Positions 56,686-64,000 of a stretch of DNA of 64,000 nt are shown here, one piece after another. A program made the position numbers and the translations under genes. Origin of the DNA: Paenarthrobacter ureafaciens (GTDB lineage: Bacteria > Actinomycetota > Actinomycetes > Actinomycetales > Micrococcaceae); NCBI RefSeq assembly GCF_004028095.1, contig NZ_SBHM01000007.1, forward strand, positions 2,294,001 through 2,358,000. Direction: 5' to 3'. The notes beneath the pieces were generated by a model. That model was not told where the DNA came from, did not search any database, and was given only the letters and a program-made list of their open reading frames with translations. How positions within the stretch are numbered: position 1 is the stretch's first letter; each line of letters opens with the position of its first letter.

Positions 56686-58419
56686 ATGCTTGTCACCCTT
56701 ATACGGCGCTACTCCAAGCCGTATTTGCCGCAGATAGTGGCCGTCCTGATATTCCAGTTGGCGTCCACTATTGCCACGCTGTACCTCCCCAGCCTCAATG
56801 CCAAAATCATTGACGAGGGAGTCTCCCGCGGCGATACCGATTTCATCTGGCGCACCGGTGCACTCATGCTCGCCGTTGCCCTGGGCCAGGTACTTACCGC
56901 CATCGCAGCCGTCTACTTCGGCTCCCGGACGGCCATGGCAATCGGCCGGGACCTCCGCCGCTCCGTCTACCGCCAAGTCAGCAGTTTCTCAGCGCAGGAC
57001 GTCAACCGCTTCGGTGCTCCGACGCTGATCACCCGCGGCACCAACGACGTCCAGCAGGTCCAAATGCTGGTGCTGATGGGCCTGAACTTCATGGTTTCCA
57101 CACCCATCATGTGCGTGGGTGGCATCATCATGGCTCTTCGCGAGGATTTGTCCCTTTCCTGGCTGGTCTGGGTTTCCGTACCGTTGCTGGTAGCAGTGGT
57201 GGGTTACCTCGTGGTCCGGCTGATGCCGTTGTTCCGCTCGATGCAGGCCAAGATCGACGCCATCAACGGGGTGCTCCGCGAACAGATCATCGGTATCCGC
57301 GTTGTACGTGCCTTCGTCCGTGAGCCTTATGAGGCAAAGCGGTTCGGTGATGCCAACCAGGACCTCACCGCGGTGTCGGTCAAGATCGGCAACCTCTTCG
57401 TCCTGATGTTCCCTGCCATCGGCATGATCCTCCACCTTTCCACTGCTGCCGTGCTGTGGTTCGGCGGCCAACGCGTTGACTCCGGGGATATGCAGGTGGG
57501 GGCACTCACCGCCTTCCTCCAGTACCTGCTCCAGATCCTGATCGCCGTCATGATGGGTACCTTCATGGCGATGATGATTCCGCGCGCCTCGGTGTGTGCA
57601 GACCGCATTGGCGAGGTGCTCGATGTCGAACCCTCCATCCACAACCCCGTCAACCCGGTGGTTCCAGCTGCCAAGGCGGGCCGCGTGGAGTACCGGGACG
57701 TGACGTTCAAGTACCCGGGCGCCGAAGCCCCGGTGCTGAGCAATGTCTCCTTCACGGCCGAACCCGGCAAGACGCTGGCCATTATCGGATCAACCGGCGC
57801 GGGCAAGACCACGCTGGTTTCCCTGCTGCCGCGGCTCTATGACGTCGCTTCCGGTGAAGTACTGCTCGACGGCGTCCCGGTCACCCAACTGGATGCCTCG
57901 GAGATCAGCAGCCGCGTGGCCGCTGTTCCGCAGAAGCCGTACCTGTTCTCCGGCACCATCGAACACAACCTGCGGTTCGGCAAGACGGAAGCCACGGACC
58001 AGGAACTGTGGGACGCGCTGGAAACGGCGCAGGCCAAGGGATTTGTGGAGGAGAAGTCCGCCGGCTTGAACCGCCGGATCTCCCAGGGCGGAACCAACGT
58101 TTCCGGCGGGCAGCGCCAGCGCCTTTGCATCGCCAGGGCCTTGGTCACAAAACCCAATGTCTACGTGTTCGACGATTCGTTCTCCGCTTTGGACGTTGCC
58201 ACCGACGCCCGCCTGCGGAAGGCATTGAAAGCCAAGACGCAGGACGCCACGGTGATCATCGTCGCCCAGCGGGTGTCCACCATCCAGGACGCCGATGAGA
58301 TCCTCGTGCTGGACAACGGCCGGATCGTGGACCGCGGAACGCACGACGAACTCTTGGAAACCTCGCCCACTTATCAGGAAATTGTTGAATCGCAGCTGAG
58401 CGTAGAGGAAATGGCATGA
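56686..58419 (+). CDS. ABC exporter half-transporter, subunit with degenerate catalytic site
   Basis: A 577-residue half-transporter: exporter membrane domain (about 10-310), then an ATPase with GSTGAGKTT (368-376), VSGGQRQRL (472-480) and VFDDSFSALD (494-503). Asp497 stands where the catalytic Glu should be. This, with the odd signature in the next protein, is the pattern of heterodimeric exporters such as TM287/288 and BmrCD, with one inactive site. ATG 56686 is 9 bases from TAAGGA; a GTG two codons earlier is too close to it. Overlaps the partner gene (ATGA). Confidence 0.9.
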   Translation: MLVTLIRRYSKPYLPQIVAVLIFQLASTIATLYLPSLNAKIIDEGVSRGDTDFIWRTGALMLAVALGQVLTAIAAVYFGSRTAMAIGRDLRRSVYRQVSSFSAQDVNRFGAPTLITRGTNDVQQVQMLVLMGLNFMVSTPIMCVGGIIMALREDLSLSWLVWVSVPLLVAVVGYLVVRLMPLFRSMQAKIDAINGVLREQIIGIRVVRAFVREPYEAKRFGDANQDLTAVSVKIGNLFVLMFPAIGMILHLSTAAVLWFGGQRVDSGDMQVGALTAFLQYLLQILIAVMMGTFMAMMIPRASVCADRIGEVLDVEPSIHNPVNPVVPAAKAGRVEYRDVTFKYPGAEAPVLSNVSFTAEPGKTLAIIGSTGAGKTTLVSLLPRLYDVASGEVLLDGVPVTQLDASEISSRVAAVPQKPYLFSGTIEHNLRFGKTEATDQELWDALETAQAKGFVEEKSAGLNRRISQGGTNVSGGQRQRLCIARALVTKPNVYVFDDSFSALDVATDARLRKALKAKTQDATVIIVAQRVSTIQDADEILVLDNGRIVDRGTHDELLETSPTYQEIVESQLSVEEMA

Positions 58420-60500
58420 GCGGGCAGGACCAGCAGAAGAAGCGCGGCTGGGCTGCGAAGGCAGAAGCTGCCAAAGCCGCCAAAGCGTCGGCCGCGGCGG
58501 ACGTCGCCACCGAGGCCATGGAGGACGAGGACTTCGCCGAAGAGGAGTACGTCCCCACGGAGGCCGACGGCGGCATGTTCGGTGACGTGCCGGCCAAGAA
58601 GGCGAAGGCCTTTTGGCCCTCCGCCAAGCGACTCATGGGGTTGCTGAAGCCCGAGCGCATCGGCGTCTCGATCGTTATTGGGCTTGTTGTTGTTTCCGTG
58701 GTGCTGAACGTCATTGCACCGAAGATCCTCGGCAGCGCCATGGACGTCATCTTTGGCGGCGTCATCGGCAAGCAGCTCCCTCCCGGAGTGAGCCCGGAAC
58801 AGTTCGCGGAAATCATGCGCCAGCAGGGCCAGGACAACTTCGCGGACATGGTCTCCAAGATGACGCTGACCAACGGCATCGACTTCCCCAAGCTGACGTT
58901 CCTGATCTCGATCGTGCTCCTGATGTACTTCGTGGCCAACATTTTCCTGTGGGCCCAGGGGTGGTTGCTGAACCGGATTGTCATGCGGGTCATCAAGAAT
59001 CTCCGCGATGAGGTCCAGGCCAAGCTGAACCGGCTGCCGCTGAACTACTTCGACACCCGCCAGCGCGGTGACATCCTGTCCCGCGTCACCAACGACGTCG
59101 ACAACGTGCAGCAGGGCCTGCAGCAGGCCTTCGCGCAGTTGGTCAGTTCGGTACTGACGGTCCTGGGCATCATCGTGATGATGTTCATCGTGTCTTGGGA
59201 ACTGGCCCTGATCGCGCTCATCGCGCTGCCGCTGTCCGGTGTCCTGGCAGGTGTCATAGGTGCCCGCAGCCAGAAGCTCTTTGCCGCCCAGTGGAAGAAC
59301 ACGGGCGCGCTGAACGGCCAGATCGAGGAATCGTTCTCCGGACACGACCTCGTGAAGGTCTTCGGTCGCGATGCAGACATGTTGATTCGCTTCGACGAAA
59401 AGAACGAGGAACTCTACAAGGCCTCGTTCGGGGCGCAGTTCGTCTCCGGCATCATCTTCCCGGCCATGAACTTCGTGTCCTACTTGTCCTACGTCGGCAT
59501 CGCAGTTGTGGGCGGCCTGCGCGTTGCGTCGGGTTCCATGAGCCTGGGCGATGCCACAGCCTTCATCCAGTACTCCCGCGAGTTCACCCAGCCGCTGGGC
59601 CAGATCGCCGGTATGGCCAACATGCTGCAGTCCGGTGTGGCATCCGCCGAGCGTGTGTTCGAGTTCCTCGACGCCGAGGACGAAGTCCCGGAGACCGGAA
59701 CAAGGAACCTGCCGCCCAAGACCGATGGCCACGTCGAGTTCGACCACGTCTACTTCAGCTACGTGGAGGACAAGCCGCTGATCGAGGACCTGTCATTCAG
59801 CGCCGAGCCCGGCCACACCGTGGCGATTGTCGGGCCCACGGGTGCAGGCAAGACCACGCTGGTGAACCTCGTGATGCGCTTCTACGAACTCAACGCCGGA
59901 CGGATCACCTTGGACGGCGTTGACATCAAGGAGCTCAGCCGTGCGGAACTGCGTTCCAAGGTGGGCATGGTGCTTCAAGACGCCTGGCTCTTCGGTGGGA
60001 CTATCTACGACAACATCCGGTACGGCAACCTTGACGCCACGGAAGAGCAGATCATGGAGGCCGCCAAGGCGACCTACGTGGACCGCTTTGTCCGGGCCCT
60101 TCCTGATGGCTACCAGACCATCATTGATGAAGAAGGCAACAACGTCAGTGCCGGTGAGAAACAGCTCATCACCATTGCCAGGGCCTTCGTCTCCAACCCG
60201 TCACTGCTCATCCTTGACGAGGCCACCAGCTCTGTGGACACCCGCACGGAACTGCTGCTCCAGAAGGCGATGGCAGCCCTCCGCACGGACCGCACCAGCT
60301 TTGTGATCGCCCACCGGCTCTCCACCATCCGTGATGCCGACACCATCCTGGTGATGGAAAACGGGCAAATCGTGGAGCAAGGCAACCACGGCCAACTGCT
60401 GGCACGGCAGGGCGCGTACTACCGCCTGTACATGTCGCAGTTCGCGGGTGAAGACGCCGAGGAAGTCTCGGTGGATGATTCGACGGCGGTGCACAGCTGA
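58416..60500 (+). CDS. ABC exporter half-transporter, canonical-Walker subunit of the heterodimer
   Basis: A 694-residue partner of the preceding protein. A charged ~65-residue N-terminal extension (KAEAAKAAKASAAADVATEAMEDED) precedes the membrane domain. The ATPase has GPTGAGKTT (473-481) and an intact Walker B with catalytic Glu602 (LDEATSSVD), but the signature is VSAGEKQ (577-583) instead of LSGGQ. The degenerate ATP site would thus be built from this signature and the partner's Asp497. An extra loop (about 115-150) lies between the first two helices. Exports an unknown hydrophobic substrate or drug. Confidence 0.9.
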   Translation: MSGQDQQKKRGWAAKAEAAKAAKASAAADVATEAMEDEDFAEEEYVPTEADGGMFGDVPAKKAKAFWPSAKRLMGLLKPERIGVSIVIGLVVVSVVLNVIAPKILGSAMDVIFGGVIGKQLPPGVSPEQFAEIMRQQGQDNFADMVSKMTLTNGIDFPKLTFLISIVLLMYFVANIFLWAQGWLLNRIVMRVIKNLRDEVQAKLNRLPLNYFDTRQRGDILSRVTNDVDNVQQGLQQAFAQLVSSVLTVLGIIVMMFIVSWELALIALIALPLSGVLAGVIGARSQKLFAAQWKNTGALNGQIEESFSGHDLVKVFGRDADMLIRFDEKNEELYKASFGAQFVSGIIFPAMNFVSYLSYVGIAVVGGLRVASGSMSLGDATAFIQYSREFTQPLGQIAGMANMLQSGVASAERVFEFLDAEDEVPETGTRNLPPKTDGHVEFDHVYFSYVEDKPLIEDLSFSAEPGHTVAIVGPTGAGKTTLVNLVMRFYELNAGRITLDGVDIKELSRAELRSKVGMVLQDAWLFGGTIYDNIRYGNLDATEEQIMEAAKATYVDRFVRALPDGYQTIIDEEGNNVSAGEKQLITIARAFVSNPSLLILDEATSSVDTRTELLLQKAMAALRTDRTSFVIAHRLSTIRDADTILVMENGQIVEQGNHGQLLARQGAYYRLYMSQFAGEDAEEVSVDDSTAVHS

Positions 60501-60520
60501 GTATCGGAACGCCCCGGCGC

Positions 60521-60955
60521 ATGGAGGTACTGGTACCCATGCGCTGGGGCGACATGGATGCGTACGGCCACATCAACAACGTGCAGATCGTGCGCATGCT
60601 CGAAGAAGCCCGCATTGCCGCTTTCGGGCCGCCGGCCGGTGCCGGATTGCCTGGCGTTGAGCCGCCCGCAGCGTTGTTCAACGACGTCGGAGAAGGCATC
60701 ATGACGCTCGTGGTGGAACACAAGGTCAGGTACGTCCGCACCCTGGAGTACCGCAATGTGCCGGCCGTCGTCGAGATTTGGGTTGGCGCCATCAAGGGTG
60801 CCAGCTTCGATCTCCACTACGTCATCAAGGACCCTGTTACCAAGGAAGAGTGCGTCAAGGCCAGCACGCACCTGGCTTTCGTGGCCGAGTCAACGGGGAG
60901 GGTGCTGCGCCTGACCCCTGAGCAGAAGGAAAAGCTCGAAGCCTACCGCGCGTAA
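60521..60955 (+). CDS. Acyl-CoA thioesterase, hotdog fold
   Basis: A 144-residue 4-hydroxybenzoyl-CoA thioesterase/YbgC-like protein: PMRWGDMDAYGHINNVQIVRMLEEAR (about 6-31) contains the conserved Asp and the HINN segment, and VVEHKVRYVRTLEYRNVPAVVEIWVG forms the central sheet. It hydrolyses an acyl-CoA thioester; chain specificity is unknown. It follows the ABC pair by 20 bp and may be co-transcribed. The ribosome site before ATG 60521 is poor. Confidence 0.88.
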   Translation: MEVLVPMRWGDMDAYGHINNVQIVRMLEEARIAAFGPPAGAGLPGVEPPAALFNDVGEGIMTLVVEHKVRYVRTLEYRNVPAVVEIWVGAIKGASFDLHYVIKDPVTKEECVKASTHLAFVAESTGRVLRLTPEQKEKLEAYRA

Positions 60956-61040
60956 ATCCCCACGCCCTGCTGCCTGGATGATGTGGAATTCCTAAGCGGC
61001 AGGCGTGGTGCGCCCAGTCCGGGCGACCTAGAGTTTCCTC

Positions 61041-61799
61041 ATGAGACTTGAGATCGCGGTGACCAGCGCCGCCGGTGCAGGCACGTCCGCAGCCGAGGGC
61101 GCAGACACGGTTGAACTCTGCAGCAGCTTGGAACTGGGAGGCATCACGCCCAGCCAAGGACTCTTGGAAGCGAGCCTTGAACACGTTGACGGACGGCTGG
61201 AAGTCCACGCCCTGGTGCGGCCCCGCCCCGGAGATTTCCATTACTCTGCCTCGGATGTGGACACCATGGTCCACGAGGTCAAGCATCTGCTGCGCCAAGG
61301 CGCAGCCGGGGTAGTGGTGGGCGCGCTGACTGCGGAACAGGAAGTGGACGTTCCGGTTGTTCGACGGCTCCTTGAATCGGCAAAGGAATCGAACCCGGAA
61401 GCCCGGCTCACCTTCCACCGGGCCATCGACCAGTCCCGTGACCCCTTGGCTGCGTTGGACCTCCTCCTGGATCTGGGGTTCACCCGGGTCCTCACCTCCG
61501 GACATGAATCAACGGCAGGGGAAGGCCTGAACACACTGGCGCGGCTGGTTGAACGGGCCTCCGGGGCCATGGAAATCGTGGCCGGGGGAGGGCTCAAGCT
61601 CGCCGACATCCCGGCCATGCACGCCGCCGGCCTCTCAGCAGTGCATCTCTCCGCGAAACGGACCGTGACCACGCTCGCGGATTCCGCCGTCGCCCTCGGC
61701 AGCCGGGACGGTGCCGATCCTACGGCCTACGCGGTGACCGACCGGGAGACCGTCCGTGCAGCGAGGGCGGCAGTGAATGCGGCAACGATGGGGTCATGA
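61041..61799 (+). CDS. cutC: CutC-family protein
   Basis: A 252-residue TIM-barrel protein with the CutC features GADTVELCSSLELGGITPSQGLLEA, VRPRPGDFHYSASDVDTM, LTFHRAIDQSRDPLAALDLLLDLGFTRVLTSG and ILVAGGG-like MEIVAGGGLK. The family is linked to copper homeostasis in E. coli, but its biochemical role is not settled. The next gene starts at or within its 3' end. Confidence 0.92.
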   Translation: MRLEIAVTSAAGAGTSAAEGADTVELCSSLELGGITPSQGLLEASLEHVDGRLEVHALVRPRPGDFHYSASDVDTMVHEVKHLLRQGAAGVVVGALTAEQEVDVPVVRRLLESAKESNPEARLTFHRAIDQSRDPLAALDLLLDLGFTRVLTSGHESTAGEGLNTLARLVERASGAMEIVAGGGLKLADIPAMHAAGLSAVHLSAKRTVTTLADSAVALGSRDGADPTAYAVTDRETVRAARAAVNAATMGS

Positions 61800-61800
61800 C

Positions 61801-63729
61801 GTGGCATCGTCCAACATCACAGTCAGCACCCTTACCCTGACCATGGCCGAGCTGGGCCCTCTGAATCCGTTGCCGGTGGTCGGTTCGGAGCTTGAGGAAC
61901 CCTACAGCGTGGGGGAGGGCGTCCCGGAGGAGTTGCAGGCAGCTACCCGCTACGGGGTGGTGCCCAACGTGTATCCGTACCTGATGCAGGACGGCTACAG
62001 CCGCGCGGCCGCACCCAGGGAGCTGACCGCCGTCGTTCTTGAAAACAGCAAGCTGAAGGCGACTGTCCTGCCGTCCATGGGCGGGCGGATCTGGGAGCTT
62101 TTCGACAAGGCCACCGGCAAGCAGCTCCTGCACACCCATGCGGCACCCCAGATCGCCAACATCGCATTGCGGAAGGCCTGGTTTGCAGGCGGCCTGGAAT
62201 GGAACATCGGCACCCGGGGACATTCGCCCACCAGCTGCGATCCCTTGCATACGGCGATCGTGCACACGTCCGACGGCAAGCACATCCTCCGCATGTGGGA
62301 GTACGAACGGCTCCGCGAGGTGGTGTTCCAAGTGGACATCTGGCTTCCGGCCGATTCGGAGGTGCTCTTGGCTGCCGTCAGGATCCGGAATCCCAACGAT
62401 CATGACGTCCCCGTGTACTGGTGGAGCAACGCTGCAATTCCGGAGACGGACCGGACCCGGGTGATCGCACCTGCCGAGGAGGCCTTTGGCAGCGATTACG
62501 CCACGGACATCACCCGCGTCACACCCACCAACCACGAAGGCTATGACGGCACATGGTTGGTCAACAGTCCCCATGCCGCGGATTTCTTCTTCGACATCGA
62601 CCCTTCGGAGCGCCGTTGGGTGGTGGCAGCGGATGACGACGGCGACGGGCTGGCCATGCTGTCCACGGACCTGCTGCGCGGAAAGAAGCTCTTCGTGTGG
62701 GGCCAGGGCGCAGGCGGCAAGCGGTGGCAGGAATGGTTGAGCCCCGGTGCCGGTCCCTACGCGGAAATCCAGGCCGGACTGGCCCGGACACAGTTCGAAC
62801 ACCTCGCCATGCCCGCGGGCAGCCAGTGGTGCTGGGTTGAGGCTTACGGGAACGGCAGCCTGGATCCGGGGATCTCCCACGGCACGGACTGGCAGGCGGC
62901 AGTAGCGCACGCCGGGGAGCGTCTGGAAACGCTGATGCCCCGTGAGGAACTGGAGTCGCTGTTGCCGGCAGCCATACGCGACGCTGACGTGCCGCCGTCC
63001 ACCATGGTCCGGATCGGCAGCGGCTGGGGCGCGCTTGAGCGGGCCCGGCGCCGGCGCGCCGGCCGGAGCTGGGTTGCCGAAAGCGGGACGCCGTTCGTGT
63101 TGGAGAGCCTGACCGAGGAACAGGAGCCCTGGCTGGGGCTGCTGAAGGGACAAGCGTTCGACGGCGCTCCCTCCTTTGTGGCAGGGGCGGACTGGGAAGG
63201 GTTGTTGGCCGGGCAGGAGAGCCCCGAGGCCCACTACCACCTGGCCACCATGCGGCACGCCCGGCAGGATCTGGAAGGCGCCACGGAGGAGTATCGCCGC
63301 GTCCTCGAATCGAACGGCGCCAGGCCGGCGACGATCGCGCTCGCCCGGCGGGGGTTGGCGCTGGTTCTCCTGGCAGCAGGCAGCGAACAGGAGGGGTTGG
63401 CTGAACTGCGGACGGCTGTCCGGAGAAATCCCTCCAACACCTGGTTGCTGACGGAAGCAGCCACCTTGGCAGTTCGCCATGGTGATCCGGCCATGGCGCT
63501 GGAACTGACCGGATCCGCTCCCACGGAGGGCACCGCCGTCGGACGTTTGATGTTCCTGAAGGCCACTGCGCTGGCCCGGAGCGGCAGGGCAGCGGAGGCC
63601 GCGGCCATCCTCCGTGCGGGCGTGGAAATCCCGGATCTGCGCGAAGGAGAGGACGCCATCGCGGCGCTGTGGGAAGAGGTGTGTGCCGGGGAACCCGTGC
63701 CTGCTGCTTACCAATTCGGGATGCATTAA
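61801..63729 (+). CDS. DUF5107 protein with C-terminal TPR-like repeats
   Basis: A ~642-residue protein. The N-terminal half (about 1-320) is a DUF5107-like beta-sandwich resembling sugar-mutarotase/glycosidase accessory folds (VVLENSKLKATVLPSMGGRIWELFDKATGKQLLH, GGLEWNIG, VYWWSNAAIPE). The C-terminal ~200 residues are helical TPR-like repeats (PEAHYHLATMRHARQDLEGATEEYRRVLE). A role in carbohydrate metabolism is likely, without a known reaction. GTG 61801 is chosen; an ATG at 61777 with GAGGG upstream, inside cutC, is equally possible. Confidence 0.78.
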   Translation: MASSNITVSTLTLTMAELGPLNPLPVVGSELEEPYSVGEGVPEELQAATRYGVVPNVYPYLMQDGYSRAAAPRELTAVVLENSKLKATVLPSMGGRIWELFDKATGKQLLHTHAAPQIANIALRKAWFAGGLEWNIGTRGHSPTSCDPLHTAIVHTSDGKHILRMWEYERLREVVFQVDIWLPADSEVLLAAVRIRNPNDHDVPVYWWSNAAIPETDRTRVIAPAEEAFGSDYATDITRVTPTNHEGYDGTWLVNSPHAADFFFDIDPSERRWVVAADDDGDGLAMLSTDLLRGKKLFVWGQGAGGKRWQEWLSPGAGPYAEIQAGLARTQFEHLAMPAGSQWCWVEAYGNGSLDPGISHGTDWQAAVAHAGERLETLMPREELESLLPAAIRDADVPPSTMVRIGSGWGALERARRRRAGRSWVAESGTPFVLESLTEEQEPWLGLLKGQAFDGAPSFVAGADWEGLLAGQESPEAHYHLATMRHARQDLEGATEEYRRVLESNGARPATIALARRGLALVLLAAGSEQEGLAELRTAVRRNPSNTWLLTEAATLAVRHGDPAMALELTGSAPTEGTAVGRLMFLKATALARSGRAAEAAAILRAGVEIPDLREGEDAIAALWEEVCAGEPVPAAYQFGMH

Positions 63730-63765
63730 ATGCTGAATGAAGGCTGTGGATATCCAGATGCCGAC

Positions 63766-63793
63766 TTAACCCAAACAAGGTAAGTTGGCTTAA
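63766..63793. promoter_or_regulatory. Inverted repeat just before the last gene
   Basis: TTAACCCAA (63766-63774) and TTGGCTTAA (63785-63793) match at 8 of 9 positions as an inverted pair and end at the base before the start codon. It is an operator-like position; a hairpin over the ribosome site is the alternative. Confidence 0.4.
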
Positions 63794-64000
63794 ATGACCT
63801 CCCCTGTGTTGCCTGCCGTTGACCGCGCCCCCGGAATCTCGAAAGAGATCGAGGACGCTGCCTGGTACGTACTCCAGCCCGCTTTGCAAGGGAAGCCTTC
63901 AGCCATTGACGGGCGGACGCTGACGTGGACAGCGGAGGCTGCCCGCGAGTTGCTGGAACGGCTGGAGCGGGGCGTCGGGGACTCCAAGGCGCCCATGATG
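63794..64000 (+). CDS. N-terminal 69 residues of an unrecognised protein, cut by the window edge
   Basis: The frame starts MTSPVLPAVDRAPGISKEI and is open to the end. It contains EDAAWYVLQPALQGKPSAIDGRTLTWTAEAARELLERL, which looks like a small alpha/beta domain, but I cannot name a family. AAGG lies 16-18 bases before the ATG. It is probably a real gene because coding bias continues and no competing frame is better. Confidence 0.5.
   Translation, partial: MTSPVLPAVDRAPGISKEIEDAAWYVLQPALQGKPSAIDGRTLTWTAEAARELLERLERGVGDSKAPMM

Noticed and set aside
61720-63726. A 668-codon frame antisense to the DUF5107 gene
   Set aside because: Antisense shadow with no family resemblance; the plus-strand frame has clear domains.

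Overview
The window is a stretch of bacterial chromosome with high GC content. It looks like a Micrococcaceae actinobacterium of the Arthrobacter/Paenarthrobacter type. That is inferred from gene content and protein style: a PcrA helicase beginning MDMLFDPYADG, a GTG-started sucC, many GTG/TTG starts, four-base ATGA overlaps, and a Corynebacterium-like myo-inositol gene set with the Cgl0158-type barrel protein. No plasmid, phage, insertion sequence or CRISPR array is visible. Nearly all the sequence is chromosomal coding DNA.

Layout. 1-4.3 kb: tail of an NlpC/P60 peptidase, an HNH nuclease, and molybdenum-cofactor genes (mobA-like, moeA, fdhD). 4.4-9.5 kb: a GH38 alpha-mannosidase, then two anchored extracytoplasmic helical proteins on the minus strand. 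9.5-13.8 kb: a chimeric ORF (HTH regulator fused to an ABC-ATPase tail), an ABC-F ATPase behind a probable transcription attenuator, and an ABC exporter. 13.8-21.6 kb: NUDIX, DUF6314, tRNA-Arg(CCT), two DUF998 membrane proteins, a convergent membrane protein with a repeat-derived tail, an inositol-monophosphatase family enzyme, pcrA and a lipoprotein. 21.8-23.9 kb: sucCD. 24.0-39.2 kb: a complete myo-inositol regulon. 39.2-40.3 kb: a non-coding repeat locus. 40.3-48.3 kb: a multidomain secreted PIG-L protein, a LOG-like protein, two anchored matrixin-like proteases, a ferritin-like/VIT1 metal transporter and a small acidic protein. 48.4-53.7 kb: a sodium:solute symporter divergent from an XRE-cupin regulator, a ureohydrolase and a thiamine-diphosphate enzyme. 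53.9-60.5 kb: MarR plus a DHA2 drug transporter, and a heterodimeric ABC exporter. 60.5-64 kb: thioesterase, cutC, a DUF5107/TPR protein and the start of an unrecognised gene.

How the genes work together. The inositol block contains import (binding protein, permease, ATPase), two candidate inositol dehydrogenases, IolE, IolD, IolB, IolC, a probable IolJ-type aldolase, IolA and IolH, with a GntR/UTRA regulator. Copies or near-copies of TGTC-AG-GACA sit before the tautomerase gene, iolC, the regulator gene and the transporter operon. This suggests one regulon that also includes the tautomerase. The ureohydrolase and ThDP enzyme overlap by 4 bp and fit the last steps of the arginine transaminase pathway (2-ketoarginine decarboxylase and guanidinobutyrase).

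The most unusual theme is repeat structure at gene 3' ends. After the mannosidase, both DUF998 genes, iolE and the second inositol-dehydrogenase-like gene, the last codons of the gene are tandemly copied downstream, in most cases with the stop codon mutated in the copies. At one site this has built hexapeptide repeats into the C-terminus of a convergent gene. At 39.2-40.3 kb it merges with a degenerate 32-bp tandem repeat family present in both orientations and with hairpins whose pairing is conserved between copies.
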